Notes under the pieces: model-generated
What the model was told of the DNA's origin: nothing
Seen by the model: the letters and a program-made list of their open reading frames with translations, nothing else
Database searches by the model: none
NCBI GenBank assembly: GCA_028753945.1
Contig: JAPNXP010000008.1
Coordinates: 1,426,001-1,490,000, forward strand
Reading direction: 5' to 3'
DNA length: 64,000 nucleotides
From: Hexactinellida sp. DTS-2022
Lineage: Eukaryota > Porifera > Hexactinellida
Translations under genes and position numbers: made by a program
Shown here: piece by piece, positions 46,250 through 56,324 of the stretch
Numbering within the stretch: position 1 is the stretch's first letter
Layout of the letters: the number at the start of each line of letters is the position of its first letter

Positions 46250-47087
46250 AATAAAATTCGACCTTCCAAGATAAAAATTCAGCTTTTTGTATTCATTCTC
46301 CCAGATTGACTTTTTTATATAAGACAATTTTGAAAGTCGACGGCATGTGTTTGTTAAATATCACCTTTAATGAAAGTTTGGGGGAAAAAATTATGGGAGT
46401 CAATCAGTATATCATACAGAGTATTCCTGGTAAGTAATATCGTCATAAATTTTCTCAATTATTTTTTCCGGAAATGAAGGGTCTAATCACATTTTCTTGA
46501 TGGTTGACACAGTACACATAGTAATAATAATTGAAATAATCTCATTTCTTCGCTATTTCCCAACGTTCCTGATATCTCTTGAACCTTCCAGATACAGTTT
46601 TAAACACTCCTCCAGGCTTTGTTAAATGGTCTCACCACCAAATACATATCCACGATATTAATTGGATGTTCATCTGAACGAAATGGCCAAAGTTATCAAT
46701 TTTATTCTTCTTCAATTCATAGTAATTTGCTAGAAGAGTAGACAATTATCGCCTCCCTCGATCATATCCATGATTGGTGGCTTGTACTTAATGCTAAGGT
46801 ATGCAACCATCCGATGCAAATAGGAAACGCTCTCGTAAGAATGATAAAACATCTCCGAACAATTAGTAATTATCTTGAAACCTAGAATGCTATTCAGTTA
46901 ATCGGAATATCGCTAAAATAGCAAATTGTTGAACTTATACGAATGGGTACTTGACAAAAAAATATATTTTTAAATTATGATTGGTTTGTGTTATGGAGCC
47001 ATTCAACATTTACAGAAAAAAGTTTACTCATCAGCTGTCATCTCAACTTAATAGTGCCCGATATTTAGTTGAAGTCAAACAGATGAC
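46250..47087. other. intergenic DNA
   Basis: Nothing recognised. Confidence 0.35.
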
Positions 47088-47252
47088 ACATGATGACGCA
47101 ATCACTAAAATTCATGTTGTTAAATTTCACTTTTAGGCCTATTTAAGCTTCATAATCTACGTTATAAGTATATAAACCACACAACAACCGCAAAGCGGTT
47201 GGTGTGTGGTTCTGTTCTGTCGCGAAGCGACCTAGCAAGCGACGCGCGCTAG
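47088..47252 (+). mobile_element. Helitron 3' end, third copy
   Basis: GATGACGCAATCACTAAAAT to CGACGCGCGCTAG matches the last ~165 bp of the other two Helitrons, including the hairpin CAACCGC/GCGGTTG and the CTAG|T junction. The 5' part is missing. Confidence 0.85.
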
Positions 47253-47929
47253 TCTGAATAATATTCTGACCTGTTTTTTCTCAAATGAATACAAACTTTG
47301 GGGATGAGGGCCGCGAAGCAAGAACCTTCCCAGTATGTGAATAATAAATTAAAAGCATTAACAGTTATAAAATCCAGAAATACATATGTAAGGTGAATCA
47401 GATATAATTTTAATTGAGATGTAGGTCGATGCTTGAGATCAAACAATAATCTTAATTTATGTAAGAAATTCTTCTACACCCTCAAAAGGGTACTAGTACT
47501 TCTAACAGGACAGTTTAATCGATGTTTAGAAATTTCGATTCACTGATAAGATTAGTTTCAGTAAGATAATGTCAGTTTGTCAGTTATAAGTTGATCTGGT
47601 TTTGACAAGCTAAGAAGGTGTTTATATATAATTCCTTTCTCAAAATAATTATTTAGAAGTGTTAACTGTAAGGAATATAAATGACAAAATATTTGCATTT
47701 ATAGAATTGCTGTGTGTTTAATAATACTAATTTTCATATTACATCAGAAAAATAGCAATTTTTAAAAGATTCTCAGCAGTATTAATAGGTAAAGCAGAGT
47801 GGAAGCTGGTTACAGAAGGAAACTAGAAGATGCAAAGAAGAAAATCAGAGCTCTGCAAGTACAAAATATAATTTATTGATGCCTGTTGTGCCTGTGGCTT
47901 TTCCAATTCATGAAATAGCTTTTGTAGAA
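47253..47929. other. intergenic DNA
   Basis: Nothing recognised. Confidence 0.35.
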
Positions 47930-47991
47930 TGAACATTGATTGATTGAAATCTTAATGACGCGTCATTAAGATTTGAATCAATCAATGTTCA
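47930..47991. repeat. 62-bp near-perfect palindrome
   Basis: TGAACATTGATTGATTG... folds on itself around CTTAATGACGCGTCATTAAG with a single mismatched pair. It has no loop, so it is a true palindrome. It sits directly before the TTF-type hAT relic. Confidence 0.95.
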
Positions 47992-48950
47992 TAGCCAACT
48001 CTTCAGATCGAAACACATGTGGGACAGAATATAATTCAGATGAATCAGATTAAATGACGGAACCTGAATCAGAAATACATGATATGGATAAAGTAGCAGC
48101 TGATCTCTTTCATGATGGTGAAGTTTGGAATATACCATTATCTGACCATATTCGGGTAGAAATCGTATCTCGTGGACCAGATCTTCAAAACAAATAGGTG
48201 CCAATTAAATCAGTAGAAACATCGGCTCCAAGAGGAAATTATGACTGGTAGAAGGAATGGTCTCATCATATCTTTGATCTTGGCGAGTAAGTACTGAGGT
48301 CTTGGATGTTGTATCCTTCAAATAGTGGAGGTCTAGATTATTTTTGCTGTCGCTTAATTATGGGAAGTCAGATAGATCAAGCATACAATATCTTTGTAAT
48401 GAATGGGTTCCGAATGTGGTGGAAAATAGTTTAATCCTTAATGATCATGAAAAAAACCGAATGTGGTGGAAATTAATCCTTAATGATCATTAAAAAACAC
48501 CGAAAGTGGTGGTAAATTAATCCTTAATGATCATTAAAAAACCTGTTGGCGTTTGGCAGTTGGAAAGAGCTGGCAATGCGGTTGAAAAAGGATCAAACAT
48601 TGGACAAAGATAAAGAGGGACGAATAAATCACAAAACAAAAAGTGAGTCAATATTCTCCATCGTAACCTGGATCCAATTCTGTTTCGGCTAGCTCCACGT
48701 GGACACATAATTCTTTGATGGAAAAGCAACCCGGGAAAAATTAATTGACTTACAAAGCATATTTCAAAGTATGATACTGTGCTGATGGAACATTTGATAC
48801 GATTCCGAATGGCTCTCAATACTTGGTTTCTTATTTGTCTCCAAGGAAACAGAACGAGTTTAAAAATACTTGCTAGTCAAGTAACGCAGTACAGTAGAGA
48901 GAAAGTAGCGAAGAAAAGAGAAAATAAGTCTAAATAAAGTTTAAAAAGAT
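47992..48950 (+). pseudogene. TTF-type/DUF4371 hAT transposase N-terminal relic
   Basis: Read with frame changes: DIDKVAADLFHDGEVWNIPL and IRVEIVSRGPD (about 48085-48180) resemble the start of TTF-finger hAT proteins. YPSNSGGLDYFCCRLIMGS (about 48313) corresponds to the CFCCRLF part of the TTF finger. RLAPRGH, then GKIN, then HISKYDTVLMEHL (about 48690-48790) resembles the DUF4371 motif RGHdE...isKYDPVLkeHL. Many stops and frameshifts; the catalytic core was not found. The middle is expanded by a three-copy repeat (48410-48542). Confidence 0.65.
48410..48542 (+). repeat. three-copy ~45-bp tandem repeat
   Basis: Each unit contains CCGAATGTGGTGGAAA or CCGAAAGTGGTGGTAAA followed by TTAATCCTTAATGATCAT. 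Lies inside the TTF-type hAT relic. Confidence 0.9.
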
Positions 48951-49570
48951 ATAAATTGTAAATACATTAATAAAAAGGAAAAGCAATAAAGTTATCGTGG
49001 CTATACCGGGAAATTGTTATATTCATCATTAAATCTGATAAAGGAACAAATATAGCCAAAGATAACGTTACAGTGCACGATGACTGGAAATTTATATTTC
49101 AGTTTTCGCTAGCTTAATCAAATGTATTAACCTATAATAGATCACCCCTAAATGTGATTGGCACCACCAGAATTTTAATATGGCTTCTTATTTTTGTATG
49201 ACGTCATCGTTAGATGACTGAATTTTAATTCAAGTTGAAATTAATCAAACTCGTCATATACTAATAAGACAATTCACCAAATACTCGTGGTAGCTTCTGA
49301 ATTTTTCTTTATTAGTTTTAAAGCTTCATTTTGAAAATTAACGGTAGATCACAAGACCTGTATCACTCGGCAAGTGTTATTCAAAGTAAATTTTCTTGAT
49401 AAATGCTCTCGACACCTCCAAATGTGTTTATTGCATGCTTCGAGACCTTCTTCTAAATATCCTCTAACCCATAACCTTAATTATAATACAAAATGATTTG
49501 AGGGGTGTGTCCTATAACATGTGAAGAGTCGGCGAAATATTTGCCTTTGAAATTTCGGAAAAATTGATTG
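48951..49570. other. intergenic DNA
   Basis: Nothing recognised. Confidence 0.35.
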
Positions 49571-49579
49571 ATATGTTCA

Positions 49580-49948
49580 CGAGTGTTATCTTAGCAGCGG
49601 ATTCAGCAGCGGATTCAAAAACCATGCTTCCAGGCTTATAACTCAAAAAGTATAAGTCCAGTGTAAGAAATAGTTATACCATTCGAAAGAACAAACTTGG
49701 TGCATTTCATATTACATTTTAATAATACCAGAATCGCCATGATGAGTTAGCAAAACTCAATATAATTTTGAGTTCGGTTTTTGGTTAATAATTCGACAAA
49801 TATTTATTACAGAGATATTCCTTTTAACTACGTTTATATCTCACTTGGTACATTTTATAGTTCAATATTGAAATAAAAATATTCTTTTTGACCAAATTTG
49901 CATTTTAGCATTTTTTAACTAGAAATCGTATATTCTACTCAATAGTCT
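49580..49948. repeat. left ~370-bp TIR
   Basis: Outer part has CAGCGGATTCAGCAGCGGAT. It matches 55937-56306 in reverse complement to CTCAATAGTCT. A few substitutions separate the arms. Confidence 0.92.
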
Positions 49949-50149
49949 CCATATGTATTACTCAAGTATACTGATACTATAGAATATTACATACTATATG
50001 TTATTATGATGATGATAGTTGTTTGTTACATTGTTGATTATGTCAATTCTATTATTCAAAATAGTAACGTAAATACTCCACGGATTCCTATTTCTATTTA
50101 TAATAATTAATCTTACTTAATTAAATTAATTAAAGACGATTCTTATTTG

Positions 50150-50410
50150 AAGTCATACAATTCAAACATTAATTAAATTGTATTAAATTAAGATGAAATA
50201 TAATTTGAAATATTGAAATTATATTTAAATCAAACATTGGGTACGACCTGCGCAACCAGAAGAAGCACACTCCCATTCGTCTGCGAGGGGATTTTATCCT
50301 TTAGCTCAGTGGTCCACCTGGGGTTCCCGGGCGGCAGTAGGGGTCCACAAGATCTCAAAATTTGTTTTACGGTCAATGGGACAGTATGTCTAATATTTGC
50401 TATATAGGGG
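50150..50410. repeat. dispersed repeats inside the OTU element, including a hAT end
   Basis: 50150-50270 is shared with 16270-16450 (inverted). 50307-50410 starts CAGTGGTCCACCTGGGG, a hAT terminus related to 39411-39520. No second hAT end or TSD was found. Confidence 0.6.
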
Positions 50411-51816
50411 GAGGAGCAGCTTGTGTGTATTAGTGCTAATAGCTATATAATTAATTAAGTCAGTTAATTAATAAACACATTTTTCATACTGTACACATAA
50501 GCATTTCTGATCAATTTACACTCAGTAAATTGTATTACATTTTATTCTCGTTTTTGTACCGAAAAAGCACAAATTTAAATAATTAGTAATAAGGATGTCA
50601 TTCTTCGTTATGCTACTACTAAAACTAATCGTTGTGTAAACTCCTCAAAATTATTACCTTTGCAATTTGGATCTCTTCATAATTTTAATTAAAGCCTACA
50701 CCAACATTTTATGACATCAAAGATTATTAATTATACTTTCGGTACGATTCATCCTTCACCTTTTAGTTCCCATTCTATTGAGTTTATCTAAACACTTATT
50801 CATCAATACGTAATACATTGTTTTTGGTACTTCACATAATTGTACAAACAAATCAAATAATTAGAATACAATCTTTCATAATAATACACATCAATACACA
50901 AATAACTATTCTTGTTACAATGATTGAAGTTGCTTTTTACTAACTCCAACTAAGTTATCCAAATTTCATTTCCATAAATAATTTGATTAACTTCTAACGA
51001 CTCCGACTGCTTTTGGTACGTTCTTAATTCAGCCGATTTTCACATAACATCAAATATTTGTATCTGCTCTGTTAAAGAACTAGAGGATAAATCTCATACC
51101 TATTTTTCAGAAAAATATTTATAAAGAATATAATTTACAACGAGAGCGTAATAATTTAGCGACTTTCGATAACATTGGTTTGACATTAATTAATATGAAA
51201 TTTATTTTGCAATTCATTGATTTCAAGATTTTAAACTGATCGACTATGATGGTTTTCGATTAATTGTCAATTAATCTCTCCAAACATGCAATATACATAT
51301 TAGTCACCACTAATAGAGAACTAGATTAAAGTTTGCACAGTGTTTGGTAATAAATAAGTCATTAAAATAGTGACAGTATAATTTAATTAGAAGAGAGAAC
51401 TCGAATTAGAGAAAACTAATTTAATTAGGAATTAGAGAGAACTAATTGTTGACAGGGAAGAGGTAGAACTATTTACGTAATGATAAAGTAGTATGTACGT
51501 ATGTTGTTTACTTTTGGACTATATCATCATCCTCGTCAGCCTAAGTATAGTATCAACAATAAATTACATTCATCTACTTTCATAAAATATATTAAAGTGG
51601 ATAGTTTCTTTGTAGTCGATAACATGTCATGTATTCATTCATAAGATTGTTACTGTTAATGTTAAATACAATATATTAATACTGAGGAGAACTTTACATT
51701 GCGATGTTATAGTAGTTGCTACTTGGAGAATAATATTGAGAAAGGTGGGATGATAAACAAGTGATTTATTTGACATGAATTTAATTAATTAAATAAAACA
51801 ATATTGAGAATTACTA

Positions 51817-52584
51817 CTAAGTATGATTTCCTAACTTAACAGAAAGAATTGGCTCATAATGGTTAGCAAAATTCTGTATATACAAACCATTTGATCTTGG
51901 TGTCTTTATTAGCTGATCAAAACTTGATCCATTTCCTGAAAAGCTTGCCCAACGTGTTCCAAGAGGACCCAAATATATCCAAATATCAATATTAAACAGC
52001 AGTGCAGTTGCCAAAACATCCAGGTCCGTAGCCCATTTCCCATTCTTATTCATTCCCATTTTGTTAACCCAGTCCTGCACATTTCTATAATTACCCTGAG
52101 TGTACACATACTTTGTACGCAAATATTTATTACAGCTCATGCTTAATTTTCCAAGCATATTTTCAACTATTAGGGTTCGTATATCTAAATGATATCCTTT
52201 ACTTCGGGTCATAAGGTATGAAATAGTAGAAAAGTAGCAATTTCCATCTCCTACTATATATTCCATCAAATGTGGAACATAAATAAACAAACCTTCCTTG
52301 TTCGGTAAGATATCAGAAAAGGAGTATGCCACCTGCTGACAAAATTGCAAATTCCAATTTTTACAAGTTTCAATTTGCCACTCAATGTGAGGTGGACGAA
52401 AGTTTGGTAAACTATAACGTATAATACCCGTTTCTACCAGTTCTTCATCAGTTATGATGGAAGCTACTTTGACTTCTGGTGATCTACAATCCTTATGTAA
52501 GGCAGATAATTTTTCAAATTTTCGAGGGACAAATTTGTCTTTAATTTTATGAGCTTTATTATCAACTTTGATTTTTTTCGTCAT
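51817..52584 (-). CDS. OTU-like cysteine protease domain (C-terminal part of the element protein)
   Basis: 255 open codons. GDGNCYFSTISYLMT (about residues 113-127) is the OTU active-site block (DGNC-[FY]), with Cys in the D-G-N-C motif. The C-terminal NHYEPILSV (about residues 241-249) fits the catalytic His region. Between them IRTLIVENM, WATDLDVLATALLFNIDIWIY resembles the OTU core (W.. d.ei.aLA..l...I.v). OTU proteins usually cleave ubiquitin or related chains. The Met at 52584 follows the stop of the upstream fragment with a 4-bp overlap (52581), so this may be a separate ORF or the same protein after a frameshift. It is the most intact ORF of the element and may still be translatable. 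Function in transposition is inference. Confidence 0.82.
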   Translation of the reverse strand: MTKKIKVDNKAHKIKDKFVPRKFEKLSALHKDCRSPEVKVASIITDEELVETGIIRYSLPNFRPPHIEWQIETCKNWNLQFCQQVAYSFSDILPNKEGLFIYVPHLMEYIVGDGNCYFSTISYLMTRSKGYHLDIRTLIVENMLGKLSMSCNKYLRTKYVYTQGNYRNVQDWVNKMGMNKNGKWATDLDVLATALLFNIDIWIYLGPLGTRWASFSGNGSSFDQLIKTPRSNGLYIQNFANHYEPILSVKLGNHT

Positions 52585-52952
52585 AGGAAATTCATAAATT
52601 TAGGTTTTAAATAGCCACATGTTTGTTTACTTTTCCTTGACCACTCTTCAATACTTTGCTCTTCCGAATTATCTCTCAATCGTTTATGACTTTTTAAAAC
52701 TTTATTAGGTCTCGGATGAAAGGCGAACCGAAATGCACGAATCCTACTTACTATACCAGAATACAATTTTTTAATAAGATCTTCAGGTCTTAAATTAGTT
52801 TCAGAGCCCAAAATATTTAACTTTAAAATACGCATCCAATTCTCTACGACAGCATTACTACAATGAGCATAATTTGAACCTACTGAAATACTTTTCAATC
52901 CTAATATGATACCACTCCATAAAGGTAAAATTGGCAAGTAATAAGTTAACAA
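52581..52952 (-). CDS. transposase fragment with the third acidic motif
   Basis: Reads YYLPILPLWSGIILGL, then NYAHCSNAVVENWMRILKLN, then RPEDLIKKLYSGIVSRIRAF. The NAVVENWMRILK block matches the position of the final catalytic Glu in this family of repeat-encoded proteins, as I remember them. It overlaps the OTU ORF by 4 bp in another frame (a simple frameshift or an overlapping stop-start). Confidence 0.65.
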   Translation of the reverse strand: MLTYYLPILPLWSGIILGLKSISVGSNYAHCSNAVVENWMRILKLNILGSETNLRPEDLIKKLYSGIVSRIRAFRFAFHPRPNKVLKSHKRLRDNSEEQSIEEWSRKSKQTCGYLKPKFMNFL

Positions 52953-53169
52953 GTATTCTATAAGATCTGGATCATAGCAAGGATTGGGATTTAGTATACT
53001 TTTCGAAGCATTATTATTATTAATATCATTTTCGCAAAGTTTGGCAATGCTAACAAAATGTCTCCCAAATGGAGATTTTTCCTTAAAGGTTTTACTGTCC
53101 TTGGTAGCAATCGAATTATTGAAATCTTCTTCTTCTAGATTGTGGCTAACCTCGGTTAAGTTATGGTAT

Positions 53170-53660
53170 TCATGACGTATATGATTCTAATGTCTTCATA
53201 CGAGTTTTCACCTTTGCACTTATTGATCTACTCTTAAAAACAAAACACAAAGAACCAAATAACATATTTATATCAGTGATGTCGGTACAGCGGACAATAA
53301 ATAAAAAGAATGTAAAATAGCTTCTTACATCCTTATTAAATTGCATTTCTTGTTCATATGATAAGCTTACACTATGCATTAAATGAGCTGAACATAAGTG
53401 CAAAACTACTTGGATTTCTGTTTCTTCCATATTGTTTACTACTATACAACATTTATCAAGATAAGAATCGATATCGCACCTAATAAAAACATTGGAAGTA
53501 CTGTGAATTAAAGCCCAGCTGAAGTCTATCCGATTTGTGAAATATTAAGAATACTCCCTAGTATTTTCTTTGCATCTAGTGACCATTTGTGTAAAAAAAA
53601 GTGATTTCAGCGCTTGTGTGTCCGGAACTAATCATCTCTGCTAGCGGAACTGGACTAGTT
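53170..53660 (-). pseudogene. transposase core fragment with the second Asp region
   Basis: Reading leftward with one stop: SPVPLAEMISSGHTSAEITF (about 53650-53591), then NRIDFSWALIHSTS, where the Asp is the probable second catalytic residue, then EIQVVLHLCSAHLMHSVS (about 53420-53370) and YFTFFLFIVRCTDITDINML. The order PVP..EMIS, DFSWALI, CSAHL is constant in this uncharacterised family. Stops near 53550 and 53430 may be an intron or decay. Confidence 0.68.
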
Positions 53661-53678
53661 GTGTATATGTAGGATGTC

Positions 53679-54071
53679 TTACTGTAAGGGCATAATAAAA
53701 TACTTCTTTTGTGATGGTTCAATTTTTCTAATTATAGAACCAGTGGAGTCTAAGTGAAGGATTATGCTTGTTTCTTTGAAAGATGTTAAAATTCGAATTT
53801 GATCTTCACTATATAGATGAATAAGAAATGGATAATGTCCTAAAGATTGAATGTAACCGGTAACATGACCACCTATGTTAATGCTCTGATAATACTGTTG
53901 TAGAGTAATTAATTCAGTCCAATTGACATTAGAATATCTTTGTAAGCTAGATAAATCAAATTTCGCTTTCCGTAAGACTGAAGAACTTCGAATTTTATTT
54001 AAATTGCCATAATTAAGTGCCAAGTCAGTGTTTTCGGATGACTCGAATTGATTATAGAAATTCCTATTCAC
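53679..54071 (-). CDS. transposase N-terminal core with the first Asp
   Basis: 130 open codons. SVLRKAKFDLSSLQRYSN, then GGHVTGYIQSLGHYPFLIHL, then SIILHLDSTGSIIRKI; the Asp in HLDSTG fits the first catalytic position. The fragment ends KKYFIMPLQ just before the PVPLAEMIS region. The reading frame is open at the 5' side, where sequence up to 54300 is poorer. Confidence 0.7.
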   Translation of the reverse strand: MNRNFYNQFESSENTDLALNYGNLNKIRSSSVLRKAKFDLSSLQRYSNVNWTELITLQQYYQSINIGGHVTGYIQSLGHYPFLIHLYSEDQIRILTSFKETSIILHLDSTGSIIRKIEPSQKKYFIMPLQ

Positions 54072-54701
54072 AGATGTATCAGTTAGTTCTTTTGCAACTT
54101 AAGTTCTTTGTAAATTAGATAAATTCCTTGAATGAACAGTTTTATTATCTGAATTTTGCTCAGATAAGGCACCAGAAGCTATATACTCTACAATAATAGT
54201 ATCATTATTCTTTAAATCATTCAGCCCCTTCTTGATTAAGAATGTAAATTCTAAACAATTACTAAATTTACAAACTGCTTTTGCTCTAAAATAATAAGCA
54301 TTTTGTTTTCTACTAATTTTCTTGTTTATTTTTTGTATTTAAAACAAAGTACACATACAAAAATACTCTCCATTTTTGTACTAAATAAGTTGGTCCAATC
54401 GTTCGAAAATTTGATTACGTTTTTCCTGCATTAGAGTAATACCATTCCATTCCTCTACACTAATCAAAAATTCGCCTCATATTTCTTCTTTATCCATAAA
54501 TGGATCAACAGTTATTTCATTACATAGAGTATCATCATCTATCGGTGCCACTAATACATCCGAATAAGATTGTGTAGGAATTACGAGATTATCTGTCCGA
54601 AGTCCATCGAGAGACTGAGGTTTTGTGGTTATTAATACTGAGGATTGTGGCACACTTGAAGAGAAGATAATTTTGAAATTTTTTGATAAAGATGAATGAA
54701 A

Positions 54702-55154
54702 TCAGTTTAGTATTCCTAAATTCTCACGACTAGTTAAAATAAATAGAATAAATACTTCTAGCTGTTGAACTGTAAATGCAATATAGGAATTATCAAATAT
54801 TTCTAGTACTTGACACTTGATATTTTCCACCAACACCCATGCTTCTATTAAACTAGCCTCTCTCTTTACTAATCTAACAGAATGAAATCTGTCGTTTATA
54901 AATTTGCTAAATCTAGCAGATTCTTTATAGAGTTCTTCATTTAAGAGAATGTATTCTCCACTAGTACATGGACACTCAATGCTAAAAAATTTAAGAGCAT
55001 CTAGCCACACAATATTATCGCAGTTTAAGTAGGTCCAAAAATGCGTATTGTTTGCTCCGGTATGGGGAGGGGAAGAAGCGATGGAGGACACTAAATTATA
55101 TAATTCAGGCTCTTCGCAACCAGATGCCCACAATGCAAGGAGTTTGTCATTCAT
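54702..55154 (-). CDS. element ORF of unknown function
   Basis: 150 open codons: LLALWASGCEEPELYNLVSS, FFSIECPCTSGEYIL, VRLVKREASLIEAWVLVENI. Probably a separate protein or N-terminal part of the transposase. No domain recognised. A TTTTAG acceptor-like site just upstream may join it to 55166-55549 through a ~35-bp intron. Confidence 0.55.
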   Translation of the reverse strand: MNDKLLALWASGCEEPELYNLVSSIASSPPHTGANNTHFWTYLNCDNIVWLDALKFFSIECPCTSGEYILLNEELYKESARFSKFINDRFHSVRLVKREASLIEAWVLVENIKCQVLEIFDNSYIAFTVQQLEVFILFILTSRENLGILN

Positions 55155-55165
55155 TATTTGTCGCT

Positions 55166-55549
55166 CTAAACTATCTGCCTAAAATCGTAATCACTAAAAG
55201 TACAAACACTAACCTCCGAGTTATTATGGTAAAAACTAGCTGATTGTAACCTGGGGCTGATGTGTTCGACGGCCAACATGGGTATGTCACTATAGTTAAT
55301 TGACTTACGGATGTTACCTTTAGTCATGTCTTTAACCAGTTGTTGAAAATTCCCGCGGTTCAGTCTCCATTTCAAGTAGAGAGATTCACGCTTACAAGCT
55401 TTGTTCTTTCCAAATACAGTTATGGACAACTTTCCCCAGATTGATTTGGCTTTGTGTCTATCTCCCATATCCAAGGCAGCCTTGATTATTTGAAAATTAG
55501 CATAACCGAGTTTGAGAAGAGCCTGTACGAATTGCTCAATAGATGCCAT
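55166..55549 (-). CDS. element ORF, likely 5' exon of the same gene
   Basis: 127 codons starting MASIEQFVQALLKLGYANF; basic middle (KAKSIWGKLSITVFGKNKAC). Start chosen as the first Met after AT-rich leader sequence and the first long ORF inside the right TIR. A donor-like GAG|gttagtg lies near its end. No domain recognised. Confidence 0.5.
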   Translation of the reverse strand: MASIEQFVQALLKLGYANFQIIKAALDMGDRHKAKSIWGKLSITVFGKNKACKRESLYLKWRLNRGNFQQLVKDMTKGNIRKSINYSDIPMLAVEHISPRLQSASFYHNNSEVSVCTFSDYDFRQIV

Positions 55550-55936
55550 GGCTAAATTAATAAATTAAATACAGTCAATTACTATAAGGTTGAACTAATT
55601 AAATATTATTTTATTGTGCCTTGAAAGTAGAAAAGAAAATTTAAGCACCTGTTATAATGTTGACGAAAGGGAAGTCGAAGGTGAAGAAGATAAATTAAAA
55701 AGTAAGGTCGAAGGTGAAGTCGAAAGAGTAGGCAAGATTTAAAAATCGATCAAAAAAGTAGAAAGAAAAACAAATAAATTGAGTAATAACGATTGATAAA
55801 ATTTTAAGAATAATTGTAAATAGTAAAAGTAGTCTTATAAATATCAACTAAATTTGGCTTGTTTGTACAATACAAGCAATACATCAAAGAATGAGTGTTA
55901 CTGTGGATAAAATAAATATTCAAATAAATTAAAATC

Positions 55937-56306
55937 AGACTATTGAGTAGAATATACGATTCTAGTTAAAAAATGGTAAATGCAAATTTCGTCAAAAATG
56001 AATATTTTTATTTCAAAATTGAACTATAAAATGTACCAAGTGAGATATAAACGTTGTTATAAGGAAATATCTCTATAATAAATATTTGTCGAATTATTAA
56101 CCAAAAACCGAAGTCAAAATTATATTGAGTTTTGCTAACTCATCATGACGATTTTGGTATTATTAAAATGTAATATGAAATGTACCAAGTTTGTTCTTTC
56201 GAATGGTATAACTATTTCTTACACTGGACTTATACATTTTGAGTTATAAGCCTGGAAGCATTGTTTTTGAATCCGCTGCTGAATCCGCAGATAAGATAAC
56301 ACTCGT
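55937..56306. repeat. right ~370-bp TIR
   Basis: Reverse complement of 49580-49948, followed by the TSD copy GGTATGTTC. Confidence 0.92.
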
Positions 56307-56324
56307 GGTATGTTCCTGTAAAAA

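Larger units (their letters stand above)
49580..56306 (-). mobile_element. 6.7-kb TIR transposon encoding a DDE-type transposase and an OTU protease
   Basis: Terminal inverted repeats of about 370 bp (49580-49948 and 55937-56306) start ACGAGTGTTATCTTA and are more than 90% alike by eye. The flanks GATATGTTC (49571-49579) and GGTATGTTC (56307-56315) match at 8 of 9, a probable 9-bp TSD as in Mutator-like elements. All coding fragments run on the minus strand from about 55549 to 51817; 49950-51816 is AT-rich and largely non-coding. The element family is not one I can name: the transposase resembles a group of uncharacterised invertebrate repeat proteins. Confidence 0.85.
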
